Notes: generated from the sequence alone by a model not told the origin. Positions 33,779-42,966 are shown, numbered from the stretch's first letter. The stretch is DNA of 64,000 nucleotides from CALHKP01 sp963558075 (GCA_963558075.1 CAUWFN010000010.1:36282-100281); one strand, 5' to 3'. Made by a program: numbers and translations.

Positions 33779-35266
33779 TTAACTGAATTTTTTTGTAAGA
33801 TATTCTATATAGTAGCCTGGCTTAAGTTCCTCGCCACAGGCCCTTTCTATTAATTCAAAGGTATTAAATGATGCGCCCCACCTATATATGTTTCGGCTCA
33901 TCCATTCACTGATACCCGAAAGTCCCTCATTAAGTATAAGCTCATCAAGACTTCCCGTTTCCTTTTCTATAGCCTTTGCAAACTGTGCAGCGGCAATATT
34001 TGCTGTAATATATGTTGGAAAATATCCTACATAGCCTCCGCTCCAGTGTATATCCTGAAGCACACCTTCTGCATCATTTTTCGGTACAATGCCAAGGTAC
34101 TCCTTGTACTTACAGTCCCACATATCCCTAACTTGAGAAGTGTCAGCATCTCCGTTTATAAGAGCTCTTTCTATCTCATAGCGAATTATGACATGAATCA
34201 GATATGTAAGCTCATCTGCACTTATTCTTATAGCATCCCTGCTACACATATTTATAGAGTTATAGAAATTATCAAGTCCGATATCTAAAAGCTCAGGCAC
34301 AATTTCGCAAGCCTTCGGAAAAATCCTGCTCCAAAAGGCTTTGCTTCTTCCGATTATATTTTCGTAAAACCTTCCCACAGCCTCGTCCATTGCAAATGAT
34401 GGAGTCTCACCAAGAAGAGTGCCCTTTAGACTCTTGCTTATATGCTGCTGGTAAACACCCTTTCCTCCAGAGTGAAGGACATTGAAAATTCCTACAGTAA
34501 TATCATCTTCAGAATAGTAATTCAGAATTCTTACATCGTCGCTAGAACTTGTAAGTACAGTAGTCTGTGCTCCAACATCTACTCTTCCGCAGTCAAAATC
34601 AAAGCCGATTTCCTCAAGCAGAAGATGCCAAAGTTTACTCTGCCTATCCTCGCTGACTCCAGAAATCTTAGCAGGCTTTTTCATTTTTTCCTGAGATTTT
34701 AAGCGCTTTTCCACAAGTTCAAACAGAGGCGCTTTGATGTTTTCTATCATATAATCAACATCGCGGCAAGTTAAACCTGTGATATAGCTTCCCATGAGAG
34801 CATCGTAAGGCTCGTTCTCGTATCCCCAGTATCCAGCAAATTTTTTGAAGGCTTCTATTATCTTGCGAAAATACGGCTCGAATCTATCGTAATCAGCCTG
34901 ATTTCTCGCTTCCTCCCACACTTGCACGGAAACTGCCACAAGCTTTATATAATCAGAATACTCCTTTTCTGGTATTTTCTTAACCTCCATGCTCGACTCG
35001 CGTATTCTTCTTACCATCGCATCCACAAGAAAGTCGTTATTCGGATTTCCATCAAAGTAGTCAACGCACCTTGTAAACTCCTCCGAAGTCAAAATCCTAT
35101 ACTGCATATCCGCAAGAAAAGACATTACCTCGCTTCGATACCCTATACCGTTTTTGGGCATGTAGGTTACCTTGTCCCAGTAAATCACACCGTTTAGAGT
35201 GTATTTGCAGTATTCTATTTTGGATGCTAGGTCTCTAAACCTTGCAAGCATCATTGTGTAATCCAT
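33779..35266 (-). CDS. M32 carboxypeptidase Taq homologue with a lost metal site
   Basis: The 495-residue protein clearly belongs to M32. It keeps the DVRI segment, the LGE-x(n)-GRFYEN and GRSKAFW segments, and the C-terminal DIHWSGGYVGYFPTY motif. The active site has been lost: the family HEGGH reads HSGGK (residues 265-269), so the catalytic Glu and second His ligand are gone. The later HESQSR reads DEAVGR (294-299), and the HPF element before DVRI is missing. It is probably a pseudoenzyme, perhaps a peptide- or protein-binding partner. Start MDYTMMLARF has GGAGATTATT upstream. It precedes the M18 aminopeptidase in one operon. Confidence 0.88.
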   Translation of the reverse strand: MDYTMMLARFRDLASKIEYCKYTLNGVIYWDKVTYMPKNGIGYRSEVMSFLADMQYRILTSEEFTRCVDYFDGNPNNDFLVDAMVRRIRESSMEVKKIPEKEYSDYIKLVAVSVQVWEEARNQADYDRFEPYFRKIIEAFKKFAGYWGYENEPYDALMGSYITGLTCRDVDYMIENIKAPLFELVEKRLKSQEKMKKPAKISGVSEDRQSKLWHLLLEEIGFDFDCGRVDVGAQTTVLTSSSDDVRILNYYSEDDITVGIFNVLHSGGKGVYQQHISKSLKGTLLGETPSFAMDEAVGRFYENIIGRSKAFWSRIFPKACEIVPELLDIGLDNFYNSINMCSRDAIRISADELTYLIHVIIRYEIERALINGDADTSQVRDMWDCKYKEYLGIVPKNDAEGVLQDIHWSGGYVGYFPTYITANIAAAQFAKAIEKETGSLDELILNEGLSGISEWMSRNIYRWGASFNTFELIERACGEELKPGYYIEYLTKKFS

Positions 35267-35328
35267 AATAATCTCCATTCCGCTTAGGTTATAACCTAGG
35301 CACAAATAGTAAAGCTTCTATGCAGGAG

Positions 35329-35868
35329 CTATTTCAGATTTAAATTTGTAAAAAACGGATGAAGAGCATTTCCTGTAAAATCGTTGTCCGGCAGAAGAAT
35401 TTCCTCCGGTGAACGCTCAAGATCTGCTTTGATTCTCTCCTCATATGCACAGAGCTCTTCATTTTCTATATGCTCAAGAAGGGCAAGGAATATCTTTGCC
35501 TCTCTCTTCATCTTTTGTAGCTTAAATTTGTGTGTTCGAACTGTTGCCGAGTTTATATCAAGCTCCTCGCTTATTTCTTTATTTTCCATGCCCTCATACA
35601 TAGATGTCAAAAGCTTTTTCTGAACATCCGTGAGTCCATTCACCTGCTTATCAAGTGACACAAGAGCCTCAAAAGCACCTCCGTGCTCCCTATATACATG
35701 CTCTGTTACGGCTCTACACGCATCGACGGATTTACCTCCCGATGTGTATATGATCCCCTTTTCGAAGGTTTCACCGCAAAAAATACATCTATAAGCTGTA
35801 CCTGCATCTTCAACAGTATATCCGAGGGACAGTTCCTCGACACTAAGATCTTTAAAATGGTTTTCCAT
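35329..35868 (-). CDS. Zinc-finger/LuxR-type HTH transcriptional regulator, short form
   Basis: A 179-residue regulator. The N-terminal part has a Cys2-His2 arrangement (CIFCGETF near residue 30, then EHVYREHGG), followed by a LuxR-like helix-turn-helix around residues 90-125 (LTDVQKKLLTSMYEGMENK, then EISEELDINSATVRTHKFKL). Relatives I recall carry a further C-terminal DUF2087 domain with an FPxKEKKK motif. Here the protein ends soon after, in DNDFTGNALHPFF, so the domain is absent. The start at MENHFKDL has GAGGTAAAA upstream; the longer open frame (42 more codons) is not favoured. It lies downstream of the PepX-type operon and upstream of the M32/M18 pair. Confidence 0.75.
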   Translation of the reverse strand: MENHFKDLSVEELSLGYTVEDAGTAYRCIFCGETFEKGIIYTSGGKSVDACRAVTEHVYREHGGAFEALVSLDKQVNGLTDVQKKLLTSMYEGMENKEISEELDINSATVRTHKFKLQKMKREAKIFLALLEHIENEELCAYEERIKADLERSPEEILLPDNDFTGNALHPFFTNLNLK

Positions 35869-36049
35869 TTTTACCTCATTTCTCAAACTGGGCTTCCGGT
35901 TGCTTTCATCCGTATATTTCCTAATCATTATACATTTTCCACTTTCGTTTTCAACATAGTAAACTTTATCACACAATGTGTATAAGTGCAACAAAGCCGC
36001 GTCTTTTATTTGCCCAAAAGATTAAGAGCGTAAATTCAGATTCCTGGTG

Positions 36050-36082
36050 CCAAAAAAATAAAAGAGGCACCGCAAGGTGCCT
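36050..36082 (-). terminator. Terminator after the S15 peptidase gene
   Basis: Minus strand: GGCACC-TTGC-GGTGCC hairpin followed by TCTTTTATTTTTTT. It ends the MFS-peptidase operon and separates it from the zinc-finger regulator. Confidence 0.85.
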
Positions 36083-36116
36083 TCAGTAAAAAGCTTCCAT
36101 GTGCCTCTTTTATCGA

Positions 36117-37955
36117 TTAAAGGTTAAGGCATAGCGGGCATTCTACCTTGATAGAATCCTGCTTTACAGTTACTGTCGTTACAGTATCCGGTCTTTGTGT
36201 TGCTTCTGCATCTATACCATAGATAATCAGTGCAAGCTTATGACCTTCCCTGACTGTGTAGTCTGTTGGAACCATGTCAAATTTATAATTATAAAACTTT
36301 CCTTCTTCTATTTTCTCTTTTGAGTAGCTTGTGCTTCTGTTCTGAGCATTCAGCCAACCTCTTGTAATTACTTTGTACTTTGAAGGTTCCTTTTCCAGAC
36401 CGAATCTGAAGTTTCCGTTATCATCCTTTACTTCTTCTGCTGTGATTCTGCAGTCTTCTCCGATATCAACAAGCATAGCTGACAGGATTGCTGTTGGTCT
36501 ATCAATTGCAGCATCAAAGCTGACTTTGCCGTAGCCTGCAAATCTCATGTCGCCCTTTGCTCCATCCTCTGCTGGATCCCACACATACTTAAGTCTATTA
36601 GTATATGCAGCATCTTCTGAAAGAACAAGCTCATCGAGCCAATCCTTAAGGTTATCTTTTTCTTTATCATAAGCAGTTTTGCTGATATCGTCTGTAAATA
36701 CAGCTTCTCCTGTTTCATTAACAGGGAATATATGTCTCTCCTCAAACGGAGGCCATACGTCTGAAGCCTGCCAAACAGTCTGGTCGATGTTACTTTCAAC
36801 CAGAAGCTTAGGCTCATTTTCTATACCTGTGTCAATTCCTTTTAGATAGAAGTCAAGCCATCTTTCAAGAATTGGAAGAGTTTCTGATTCTTCTAGGTGA
36901 TAGATATAAATATGTTCACCCTGGTGAAGCATCATTTTTCTAGGAATATCTCTCTTTTCCAGTTCTTCAAATAGTGGCACACACTGGTTTGTCTTAACGT
37001 TCCAGTCATTGATACCGTGAATAATGAAGAATGACGCCTTAACGTTGTCAAGCTGGTTTAGATAGTTTCTTTCGTCCCAGAATCTATTGTAGTTTCCTGA
37101 TTCTCTGTCTTCGCCTTCTACAAGCTTTGCCTGTGAAGCCTCAAACACTTCCTTTACCTTTGCAAAATCATCAGCATCCTTCGCTCTGCTGAAGCAGTAT
37201 TTTACTAAGATATCAAGGTCATCGCCCTGCCATCCGATAGCAGGAAGGTTTAGACCATTGCATTTGTAGTATGCATACCAGTTTGAGATTGCAGCTTCTG
37301 GAATTACAGTCTTAAGACCTTCAACTCCAGTTGCAGCAACACCGATACACATAGTTCCAAGATATGATTTTGCTGACATGGCAACATTGCCTGTACACCA
37401 GTTAGCTTTGATTTCGATATTTCCTTCTTTATCTGTAAATGCTCTGCATCTTCCATTTAACCAGTCGATTACAGATTTGAATGCGAGAATTTCTTCTCTT
37501 GAGCCTGTGATAGTAATACCCTCTGATCCGCGAGTTCCAAGTCCACCACAGAACACTGCCGCATAGTCTCTCTCAAGGAAGTGGTCATATAGGTCAGAAA
37601 TACATTCGAATGTCTGATCTTCTGGAACCTCTGCTGTTTCTGCAAAGCCCTTTGTTTCTCTTACGATTTCAGGCTTAGATGTTCTATCTTCGCTAAAGTC
37701 GTATTTTACATCATCAAAGCTGATGCTTTGCTCAGGATAAACCTTTACTTCTTTGTTTACATCATGTGGAACATACCAGTCCTCGTTACATGTAAGCATA
37801 TAAGGGTTTGCTACATAGATTGCAGGAACTTTGTTTCCGTTTAATGTTGATAGAGGTCTTTTGATATATACTGCTATCAGGTCCAGTTTTCCGTCTTTAT
37901 CTGTATCAACAGGTGTTTCGACGAAAACTCTCTCAAATATATAATTTTTTTCCAT
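36117..37955 (-). CDS. S15-family Xaa-Pro dipeptidyl-peptidase (CocE/NonD family hydrolase)
   Basis: Serine hydrolase of the PepX/CocE type releasing X-Pro dipeptides from peptides, 612 residues. The nucleophile Ser lies in the AKSYLGT motif (about 210-216), the acid Asp in GINDWNVK, and the catalytic His in HQGEHIYIY; a beta-sandwich C-terminal domain spans about 430-612. Compared with lactic PepX (about 760 residues) it lacks the N-terminal helical domain. Start MEKNYIFERV lies 5 bp after the MFS stop; the frame's earlier codons overlap that gene. No signal peptide is seen. The pairing with an MFS transporter suggests uptake then hydrolysis of proline-containing peptides. Confidence 0.88.
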   Translation of the reverse strand: MEKNYIFERVFVETPVDTDKDGKLDLIAVYIKRPLSTLNGNKVPAIYVANPYMLTCNEDWYVPHDVNKEVKVYPEQSISFDDVKYDFSEDRTSKPEIVRETKGFAETAEVPEDQTFECISDLYDHFLERDYAAVFCGGLGTRGSEGITITGSREEILAFKSVIDWLNGRCRAFTDKEGNIEIKANWCTGNVAMSAKSYLGTMCIGVAATGVEGLKTVIPEAAISNWYAYYKCNGLNLPAIGWQGDDLDILVKYCFSRAKDADDFAKVKEVFEASQAKLVEGEDRESGNYNRFWDERNYLNQLDNVKASFFIIHGINDWNVKTNQCVPLFEELEKRDIPRKMMLHQGEHIYIYHLEESETLPILERWLDFYLKGIDTGIENEPKLLVESNIDQTVWQASDVWPPFEERHIFPVNETGEAVFTDDISKTAYDKEKDNLKDWLDELVLSEDAAYTNRLKYVWDPAEDGAKGDMRFAGYGKVSFDAAIDRPTAILSAMLVDIGEDCRITAEEVKDDNGNFRFGLEKEPSKYKVITRGWLNAQNRSTSYSKEKIEEGKFYNYKFDMVPTDYTVREGHKLALIIYGIDAEATQRPDTVTTVTVKQDSIKVECPLCLNL

Positions 37956-37960
37956 TTTTT

Positions 37961-39232
37961 CTATTTTTCTTCCTTTGCTTTCTGTTTTTTTAGGAATGCT
38001 TTCCAAATCATAACAAATACTGCACCAAGAATCAGCATTACAACTAGGAATCCGAAGAACAGTCTGTATCCGTGAACTCCAGGATTCTGGTCAATCAGAA
38101 CACCTGCAAGAAGTGAACAGAAGATTTCTGGTAGGTATCCGATAGTTGAAATGATACCAGCAGCTGTTCCTGAGTATTTTTCTGGAATTGCACCCTCATC
38201 CATCATTGCCCATGTCATAGCCATGTTAGCATTGTAGAAGATGTAAATTAGGATGAATAGGATTGTAAACAGTGTAACGCTTCCTGCATTTAGAGGTAGG
38301 AACAGAATTCCTGCTGTACCTGCTGCCATTGCGATGAATGAAACAAGCATTACGTTACCTGTACCGATTTTATCTGTGATATATCCGCCACCTACGTTAC
38401 CAAACAGCGAGAACCATCTCTTCATAGCAGCAAGTGTTGCTCCGAATGTTACGGATGCACCAAGAATACTTGTTGCATATGGTGTGAAGTAGTAAAGTGA
38501 CATTGTAAATACGTAGTTACAGAATGTAACCATTGCGATGATCCAAAGTGCAGGAAGTTTTAGAACTTCTCCGATTCCCTTGAATGAAATCTTTTCGCTC
38601 TGCTCTGCTGATTCACCCTTTACTGTAAGGAAGCAAAGAATACCCATAACAATTGTAAGTACTGAATAGAATACGATTACATAAATCATACCTCTGTGCT
38701 GGTCTTCCATCTGACCTGCACCGATACGGAATGCAGCTACAGCAGCCATTGCCATAAGAGCCGCACTGATGCCTCGTCCACCTTCGAAGAATCCGAACGC
38801 TTTTCCCTGGTCTCCTGAACCAGAAAGAATTCTAACAGCCTTTACACATGCAGGCCAAAATGCAAACAGTGAAGATACACCCCAGAATGCATATAGGCAT
38901 ACAAGCTGTGTGAAGTTTAGAGGCAGAAGGTGTAAAAGTCCGCCAAGACCTGTACCGATAAGTGAAACTGACAGGATAGTTCTTGTTGAGAATCTGTCAG
39001 CAACGATTCCGCCAAACAGGTATGAAATCATACCAAAGATACCAAGAACGCTTCCGAAAACACCCATCTGTGTGTTTGTTAGGTTATAAGTTTCTAGGTA
39101 TACATCGTAGTAGTCAAATCTGAAGTAAGGAAGTCCGTAAATAATACTTCCACTGAAAGCAATGATTATAATTGCCCAGAAGTTTTTGGCCATTTTTTCG
39201 CCAAGTCCGATTTTCTGTAGTAATTTGTTCAT
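37961..39232 (-). CDS. MFS transporter (12 TM)
   Basis: A major facilitator superfamily protein, 423 residues, about 12 membrane helices. The first half shows the family features GMISYLFGGIVADRFSTRTILSVSL (the loop 2-3 motif) and the FGFFEGGRGI segment; the second half has GGYITDKIGTGN (loop 8-9 motif). An AGGAG site lies 10 nt before the ATG. It is immediately upstream of, and only 5 bp from, the S15 peptidase, so the two are co-transcribed. The substrate is not known; context suggests a peptide or amino-acid derivative. Confidence 0.87.
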   Translation of the reverse strand: MNKLLQKIGLGEKMAKNFWAIIIIAFSGSIIYGLPYFRFDYYDVYLETYNLTNTQMGVFGSVLGIFGMISYLFGGIVADRFSTRTILSVSLIGTGLGGLLHLLPLNFTQLVCLYAFWGVSSLFAFWPACVKAVRILSGSGDQGKAFGFFEGGRGISAALMAMAAVAAFRIGAGQMEDQHRGMIYVIVFYSVLTIVMGILCFLTVKGESAEQSEKISFKGIGEVLKLPALWIIAMVTFCNYVFTMSLYYFTPYATSILGASVTFGATLAAMKRWFSLFGNVGGGYITDKIGTGNVMLVSFIAMAAGTAGILFLPLNAGSVTLFTILFILIYIFYNANMAMTWAMMDEGAIPEKYSGTAAGIISTIGYLPEIFCSLLAGVLIDQNPGVHGYRLFFGFLVVMLILGAVFVMIWKAFLKKQKAKEEK

Positions 39233-39340
39233 TTTCTACTCCTCTTAATCTTTATAATTACGTATAAATTAAATATATATAACTCGCACCCTAAGGGTGT
39301 TTGTTTCTAATTTAGCATCGAAGATCACAGACTAAGCAAC

Positions 39341-40681
39341 CTAACACTCTTCTTCTGTATCTTCCTTTCTGTTGTACTTTCGTAGACCAAACAAAACTAC
39401 TGCTGCAGCAATTGCATATAGCACAGCTGCAATGTAATATGCCTGTCTATATCCTTCCTGAGTCATAAACAAAACTTTTCCTGTAAACGTGCCGCTCAGA
39501 ATGCTGATAATTCCCGCAACAAAATTTACAACAGCAGTATATGCTGGGCGCATTTCCTTTGGAACTACGCTCATCGACAGTGCACTTTCGGCAGGGCTGC
39601 TCAGGTTTGCAAGACCTGCTCTTATGAACAGTGCTGTTCCAACTGCAGGAACCATCAGATTTCCAAAGCTATCACCCTTTGCAATTATCAGCATGAAAGG
39701 AACTGATAAAAGAACTGCAAAGAAGATTGTTCCGACTTTTCCCAATTTCTTAACCGCAAGAGGTGTAAAGAACATGAATACGATTATCGCAACATACGAA
39801 ATCGAAACCATCAGGGAAGAAGTCGCCTTGTCTATATGAAGATTTCTATTTAGGAAAACCGTATAGTAAGAAGTAAAAAGTCCCATAGCAAAGGAGATGA
39901 GCGCCCAGAATATCAGATAGAACATCGCATCTCTGTTTAGCAGGATTTTACTTCCGATTTTGATTCTTTCACCGAGGCTAGGTTTTTCTTCTGACTCTGA
40001 TACAGCTTTTCTGTAGTCCTGAGGCTCTTCTTTTATAAGAAGGACAGGAATAAGAGCAAGAAGTCCTAGGATTCCGACAGCTAAAAGCACGTATTCGTTA
40101 CCTGTAAGGTATGCCGCATGCTGACCTATTGTCATCTCAGCTATGAATCTTGTAGCCTCCTTCGCCGCCTGATATGTAATACCAGAAACGAGCGAAAAGG
40201 CCTTTACAACCAGCACCCCTCCGAGATATGTTGCAAGGAAGTATCCGACATATCCCATATAGTAGGTTCTTGTGTACCATTTGATTCCGTCATCTCCAAG
40301 AGACTCCGTATAAACGGCAACATAAGGCGCCAGTATGATGAAATGGATTTGCACTCCTGTAAGCGCAAACAGTGTTGTTATTTTTAATATCACAATTGAA
40401 GGGAGCAAAACTGCTCCAAAGAATGCAGCTGATGTTCCTATCGTGCAAAATACAAGAATTTTCTTGTATCCAACCTTTGGTACGAGCAGAAGAATCGCCG
40501 CACTTATAAATGTTGCATATCCGTAAAACGCCCAAAAAGAAGTCGCAATCGATACTGATACTTCCTGAAGGTAGTTTACGTAGGTGTCATACAGTACACC
40601 ACTTGCAAGATTGTTGATGATATAACTTATAATAAATAAAGTTAAATTTCGCTTTTCCCTGTATGTAAGTTTACCCGCCAT
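39341..40681 (-). CDS. MFS transporter with long structured leader
   Basis: A 446-residue major facilitator protein, about 12 membrane helices, followed by a short charged tail (RKYNRKEDTEEEC). The conserved loop between helices 8 and 9 reads PLAVKKLGKVG. It is preceded by about 230 bp of leader with strong hairpins and a palindrome (40756-40890), whose promoter is at 40917-40946. It lies about 110 bp from the next MFS gene on the same strand, separated by a small hairpin. The substrate is unknown. Confidence 0.85.
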   Translation of the reverse strand: MAGKLTYREKRNLTLFIISYIINNLASGVLYDTYVNYLQEVSVSIATSFWAFYGYATFISAAILLLVPKVGYKKILVFCTIGTSAAFFGAVLLPSIVILKITTLFALTGVQIHFIILAPYVAVYTESLGDDGIKWYTRTYYMGYVGYFLATYLGGVLVVKAFSLVSGITYQAAKEATRFIAEMTIGQHAAYLTGNEYVLLAVGILGLLALIPVLLIKEEPQDYRKAVSESEEKPSLGERIKIGSKILLNRDAMFYLIFWALISFAMGLFTSYYTVFLNRNLHIDKATSSLMVSISYVAIIVFMFFTPLAVKKLGKVGTIFFAVLLSVPFMLIIAKGDSFGNLMVPAVGTALFIRAGLANLSSPAESALSMSVVPKEMRPAYTAVVNFVAGIISILSGTFTGKVLFMTQEGYRQAYYIAAVLYAIAAAVVLFGLRKYNRKEDTEEEC

Positions 40682-40749
40682 TTTTTCACCTTATCTCGTT
40701 AATCCTTTATATATAAACAGCTCTCGCTGATATCAAAATTTCTGCTATT

Positions 40750-40850
40750 AAAACGTTTGGTTTGAGGCTACAGGACGAGGATACCTGCAGCCTCATGCAA
40801 TACCCGGATTGCATCAGAATTTATTTGGGTTCATGCTAACTGCGTTTAAA
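40750..40850 (-). ncRNA. Candidate structured leader RNA of the MFS gene
   Basis: On the minus strand the leader carries two strong hairpins in tandem: GATGCAAT-CCGGGT-ATTGCATG (about 40794-40814) and a 12-bp stem GAGGCTGCAGG/CCTGTAGCCTC with loop TATCCTCGT (about 40764-40795). The six-base loop CCGGGT of the first can pair with an upstream GAACCC (40827-40832), giving a possible pseudoknot. No known riboswitch class was recognised, and no T-run terminator follows. Confidence 0.45.
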
Positions 40851-40874
40851 GCAGAATGAAAAGCAATCAATAAA

Positions 40875-40946
40875 TCGTAAACGTTTATGGTGCCTATTTG
40901 CTATTTAGTAAACGATATTATATTTTGTTTGCTTTTTCTTTCATAA
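40875..40946 (-). promoter_or_regulatory. Promoter and LacI-like palindrome for the MFS gene
   Basis: Minus-strand TTATGA (40941-40946), 18 bp, TATAAT (40917-40922). Downstream, around positions +20 to +35 of the predicted transcript, lies the perfect palindrome TAAACGTTTA (40878-40887) in a longer CGTAAACGTTTATGG. This resembles LacI-family operators such as CcpA sites. Confidence 0.55.
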
Positions 40947-41088
40947 CCTTAACATAAAAACCTTGCATAATCAACACAAGTTTATAAATTTTGCAAATTT
41001 TGTACTTTTTACAAAACCAATAAAAAACATTTTGTAAACACGAAGGCCAATAAAATACAATATTTAGTTATTTTGATAGGCTCAAGCC

Positions 41089-41116
41089 TTGAATATATCC
41101 AAGATTTTGGTACAAT
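41089..41116 (+). promoter_or_regulatory. Promoter of the M20 amidohydrolase gene
   Basis: TTGAAT (41089-41094), 16 bp, TACAAT (41111-41116); the predicted start leaves a leader of about 40 nt before the ATG, which has AAGGAAGGA ahead of it. Confidence 0.6.
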
Positions 41117-41160
41117 AAGGAAAGCTTACAGAATATAAAAATACAAGGAAGGACTAAATT

Positions 41161-42342
41161 ATGGATATTTTAGCGGAAGTAGATAAGATTTTTCCGGAAG
41201 TAATCGAGATAAGACATCATCTTCACGAAAACCCGGAGCTTTCAGAGCATGAAATTGAAACAGAAAAATACATCTGCAAAAAACTTGATGATATGCAGAT
41301 AAAATACAGAAATCACGTTGCAGGATGCGGCGTCATTGCACAGATTGGAGAAGGAGACCATGCCTTTGCCATAAGAGCAGACATCGATGCTCTTCCTATT
41401 CAAGAAAAAAACAACTGCTCATTTGCATCGAAAAACGATGGATGTATGCATGCCTGTGGTCACGATATGCATACAGCAATACTTCTTGGAACAGCTTCTA
41501 TCCTAAAAAAATACGAAGAAAAGATTACTGAAGCAGGCGGCGCCGTAAAGCTCTTGTTTCAACCTGCAGAAGAAACAATCGGAGGCGCAAGATTCATGAT
41601 CGAAGAAGGCGCTCTCGAGAACCCTACCGTAGAAGGCATTACTGCTCTTCACATCGACCCTATGTATCCAACAGAAAAGATTCTAATAAAACACGGTCCT
41701 ATGAACGCAGGTACTGCTACATTTACAATCACAGTAAAAGGCGCTTCATGTCACGGTGCTCACCCAGAGGGAGGCGTGGATTCGATTGTTGTCGCAAGTC
41801 ACGTAGTTACAGCACTTCAGAATATTTCTAGTAGAATGCACGCCCCGACGACTCCTGTTATCGTGACCGTCGGAACATTCAATGCCGGAGTCGCCCCAAA
41901 CGTTGTAGCAGGAAGCGCCGTACTTCGCGGTACATCTAGGGCTCTTGACGAGGAAACTCTTGCTTCGGTGACTTCCAAAATTGCGATGATTTCTCGCGGA
42001 GTCTGTGAAAGCTTCGGCGCGGAGTGCGAGATTGTGTGGGGGGACGACGGGTACCCACCTCTTGTAAATGACGATGACATAAATGGAATTTTAGAAGAAG
42101 CTGCAGAAACTATGTATGGAAAGGACAGCATAATATTCATGCCTGAACCTAGCCTTGGTGCTGATGATTTTGCTTTTTTCACACAAAAAATAAAGGGCGC
42201 GTACTTCAACCTAGGAAGTGCACACCCTGATGAAGAATTCTATCCAATTCATAGCGATCTTTTCAATCCTGACGAAAAGACCATGAAACGCGGCATAGCT
42301 GTAGAATGCTACGCAGCCCTAAAATTCCTAAAAATTATTTAA
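41161..42342 (+). CDS. M20-family amidohydrolase (N-acyl-amino-acid / hippurate hydrolase type)
   Basis: Dinuclear-metal amidohydrolase of 393 residues in the M20D group, which removes acyl groups from amino acids. Conserved motifs: RHHLHENPELSEHE (N-terminus), DIDALPI (Asp ligand), HACGHDMHTAILLG (His pair), AEETIGGARFMIEEGAL (catalytic Glu and ligand Glu), ITALHIDP, and SLGADDFAFFTQ (final ligand region). A dimerisation lid is inserted around residues 185-295. AGGAAGGA precedes the ATG. It converges on and overlaps the 3' end of the CAT-like gene by 15 bp. Substrate specificity cannot be read from the sequence. Confidence 0.93.
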   Translation: MDILAEVDKIFPEVIEIRHHLHENPELSEHEIETEKYICKKLDDMQIKYRNHVAGCGVIAQIGEGDHAFAIRADIDALPIQEKNNCSFASKNDGCMHACGHDMHTAILLGTASILKKYEEKITEAGGAVKLLFQPAEETIGGARFMIEEGALENPTVEGITALHIDPMYPTEKILIKHGPMNAGTATFTITVKGASCHGAHPEGGVDSIVVASHVVTALQNISSRMHAPTTPVIVTVGTFNAGVAPNVVAGSAVLRGTSRALDEETLASVTSKIAMISRGVCESFGAECEIVWGDDGYPPLVNDDDINGILEEAAETMYGKDSIIFMPEPSLGADDFAFFTQKIKGAYFNLGSAHPDEEFYPIHSDLFNPDEKTMKRGIAVECYAALKFLKII

Positions 42343-42966
42343 TTCTTCCTGTAAAATACGGAATAGCTCCCCTGCATGATATCCGTCAGCAGACGCATGG
42401 CTGATTGTAAGTGTCAGGGGAACTGTTTTTTTTGCGCCCTCTTCTCTAATTTTTCCAAAAGTCATTATAGGAAACAAAGCGGGATCTCCCACAGAGTGAG
42501 TCGAATATGCTTCAAAATCAATCCATGGAGCACAGCTTATGCAGAAGAAGTTTGCAGGCTGATTTGGTCTTGCTTTAATTCCTTTGTTTGCCGAATACTT
42601 ATCCAAAACCTCTTCGAACCTATCATAAAACTCATCAAAATCATCACTGTACTCTGTCCATATATCCGAAAATGTCTTGTCATCTTCGTGGAAAATAGTG
42701 AAATTAGGATAACAGTGTTCCCATACGCCAGGAGTTCCATCTTCTGTTATCATCATTCTCATTGAGTCCATCTGGTTTACTGCCTTTGATGCAGCATATA
42801 TGAAGCAGCCATAGAACCTTTTATTTTCTTTTTTCGTAAAATCATATAGTTTTGTAACATCTAATCTGCTCGTCAGAGAATAACCGCATCTTATAATATT
42901 TCTGTAATAGTTAAAATGCTCTCTGCGCGGCCAATTTTCCATATCAATCTTGCGGTATTTAGGCAT
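42328..42966 (-). CDS. Chloramphenicol acetyltransferase-like protein
   Basis: Trimeric CAT-fold O-acetyltransferase homologue, 212 residues. It keeps the core motifs: RREHFNYY at the N-terminus and, near the C-terminus, SHASADGYHAGEL with the catalytic His and structural Asp (HxxxDG). The size matches CAT (about 219). Start MPKYRKIDMENW has GGAGAA 4-5 nt before it; ATGs at codons -4 and -7 are alternatives. Chromosomal copies in Clostridia often have no resistance role, so the substrate is uncertain. It overlaps the convergent M20 gene by 15 bp and lies downstream of thiC on the same strand. Confidence 0.88.
   Translation of the reverse strand: MPKYRKIDMENWPRREHFNYYRNIIRCGYSLTSRLDVTKLYDFTKKENKRFYGCFIYAASKAVNQMDSMRMMITEDGTPGVWEHCYPNFTIFHEDDKTFSDIWTEYSDDFDEFYDRFEEVLDKYSANKGIKARPNQPANFFCISCAPWIDFEAYSTHSVGDPALFPIMTFGKIREEGAKKTVPLTLTISHASADGYHAGELFRILQEELNNF

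Noticed and set aside
39270..39310. Hairpin CACCCTAAGGGTG between the two MFS genes as a terminator
   Set aside because: The stem is only 5-6 bp with a tiny loop and has no T-run on the minus strand, where it would be needed.
41100..41125. Sigma-54 promoter upstream of the M20 gene (TGGTAC near 41109)
   Set aside because: There is no TTGC at the -12 position; a sigma-A promoter (TTGAAT/TACAAT) explains the region better.
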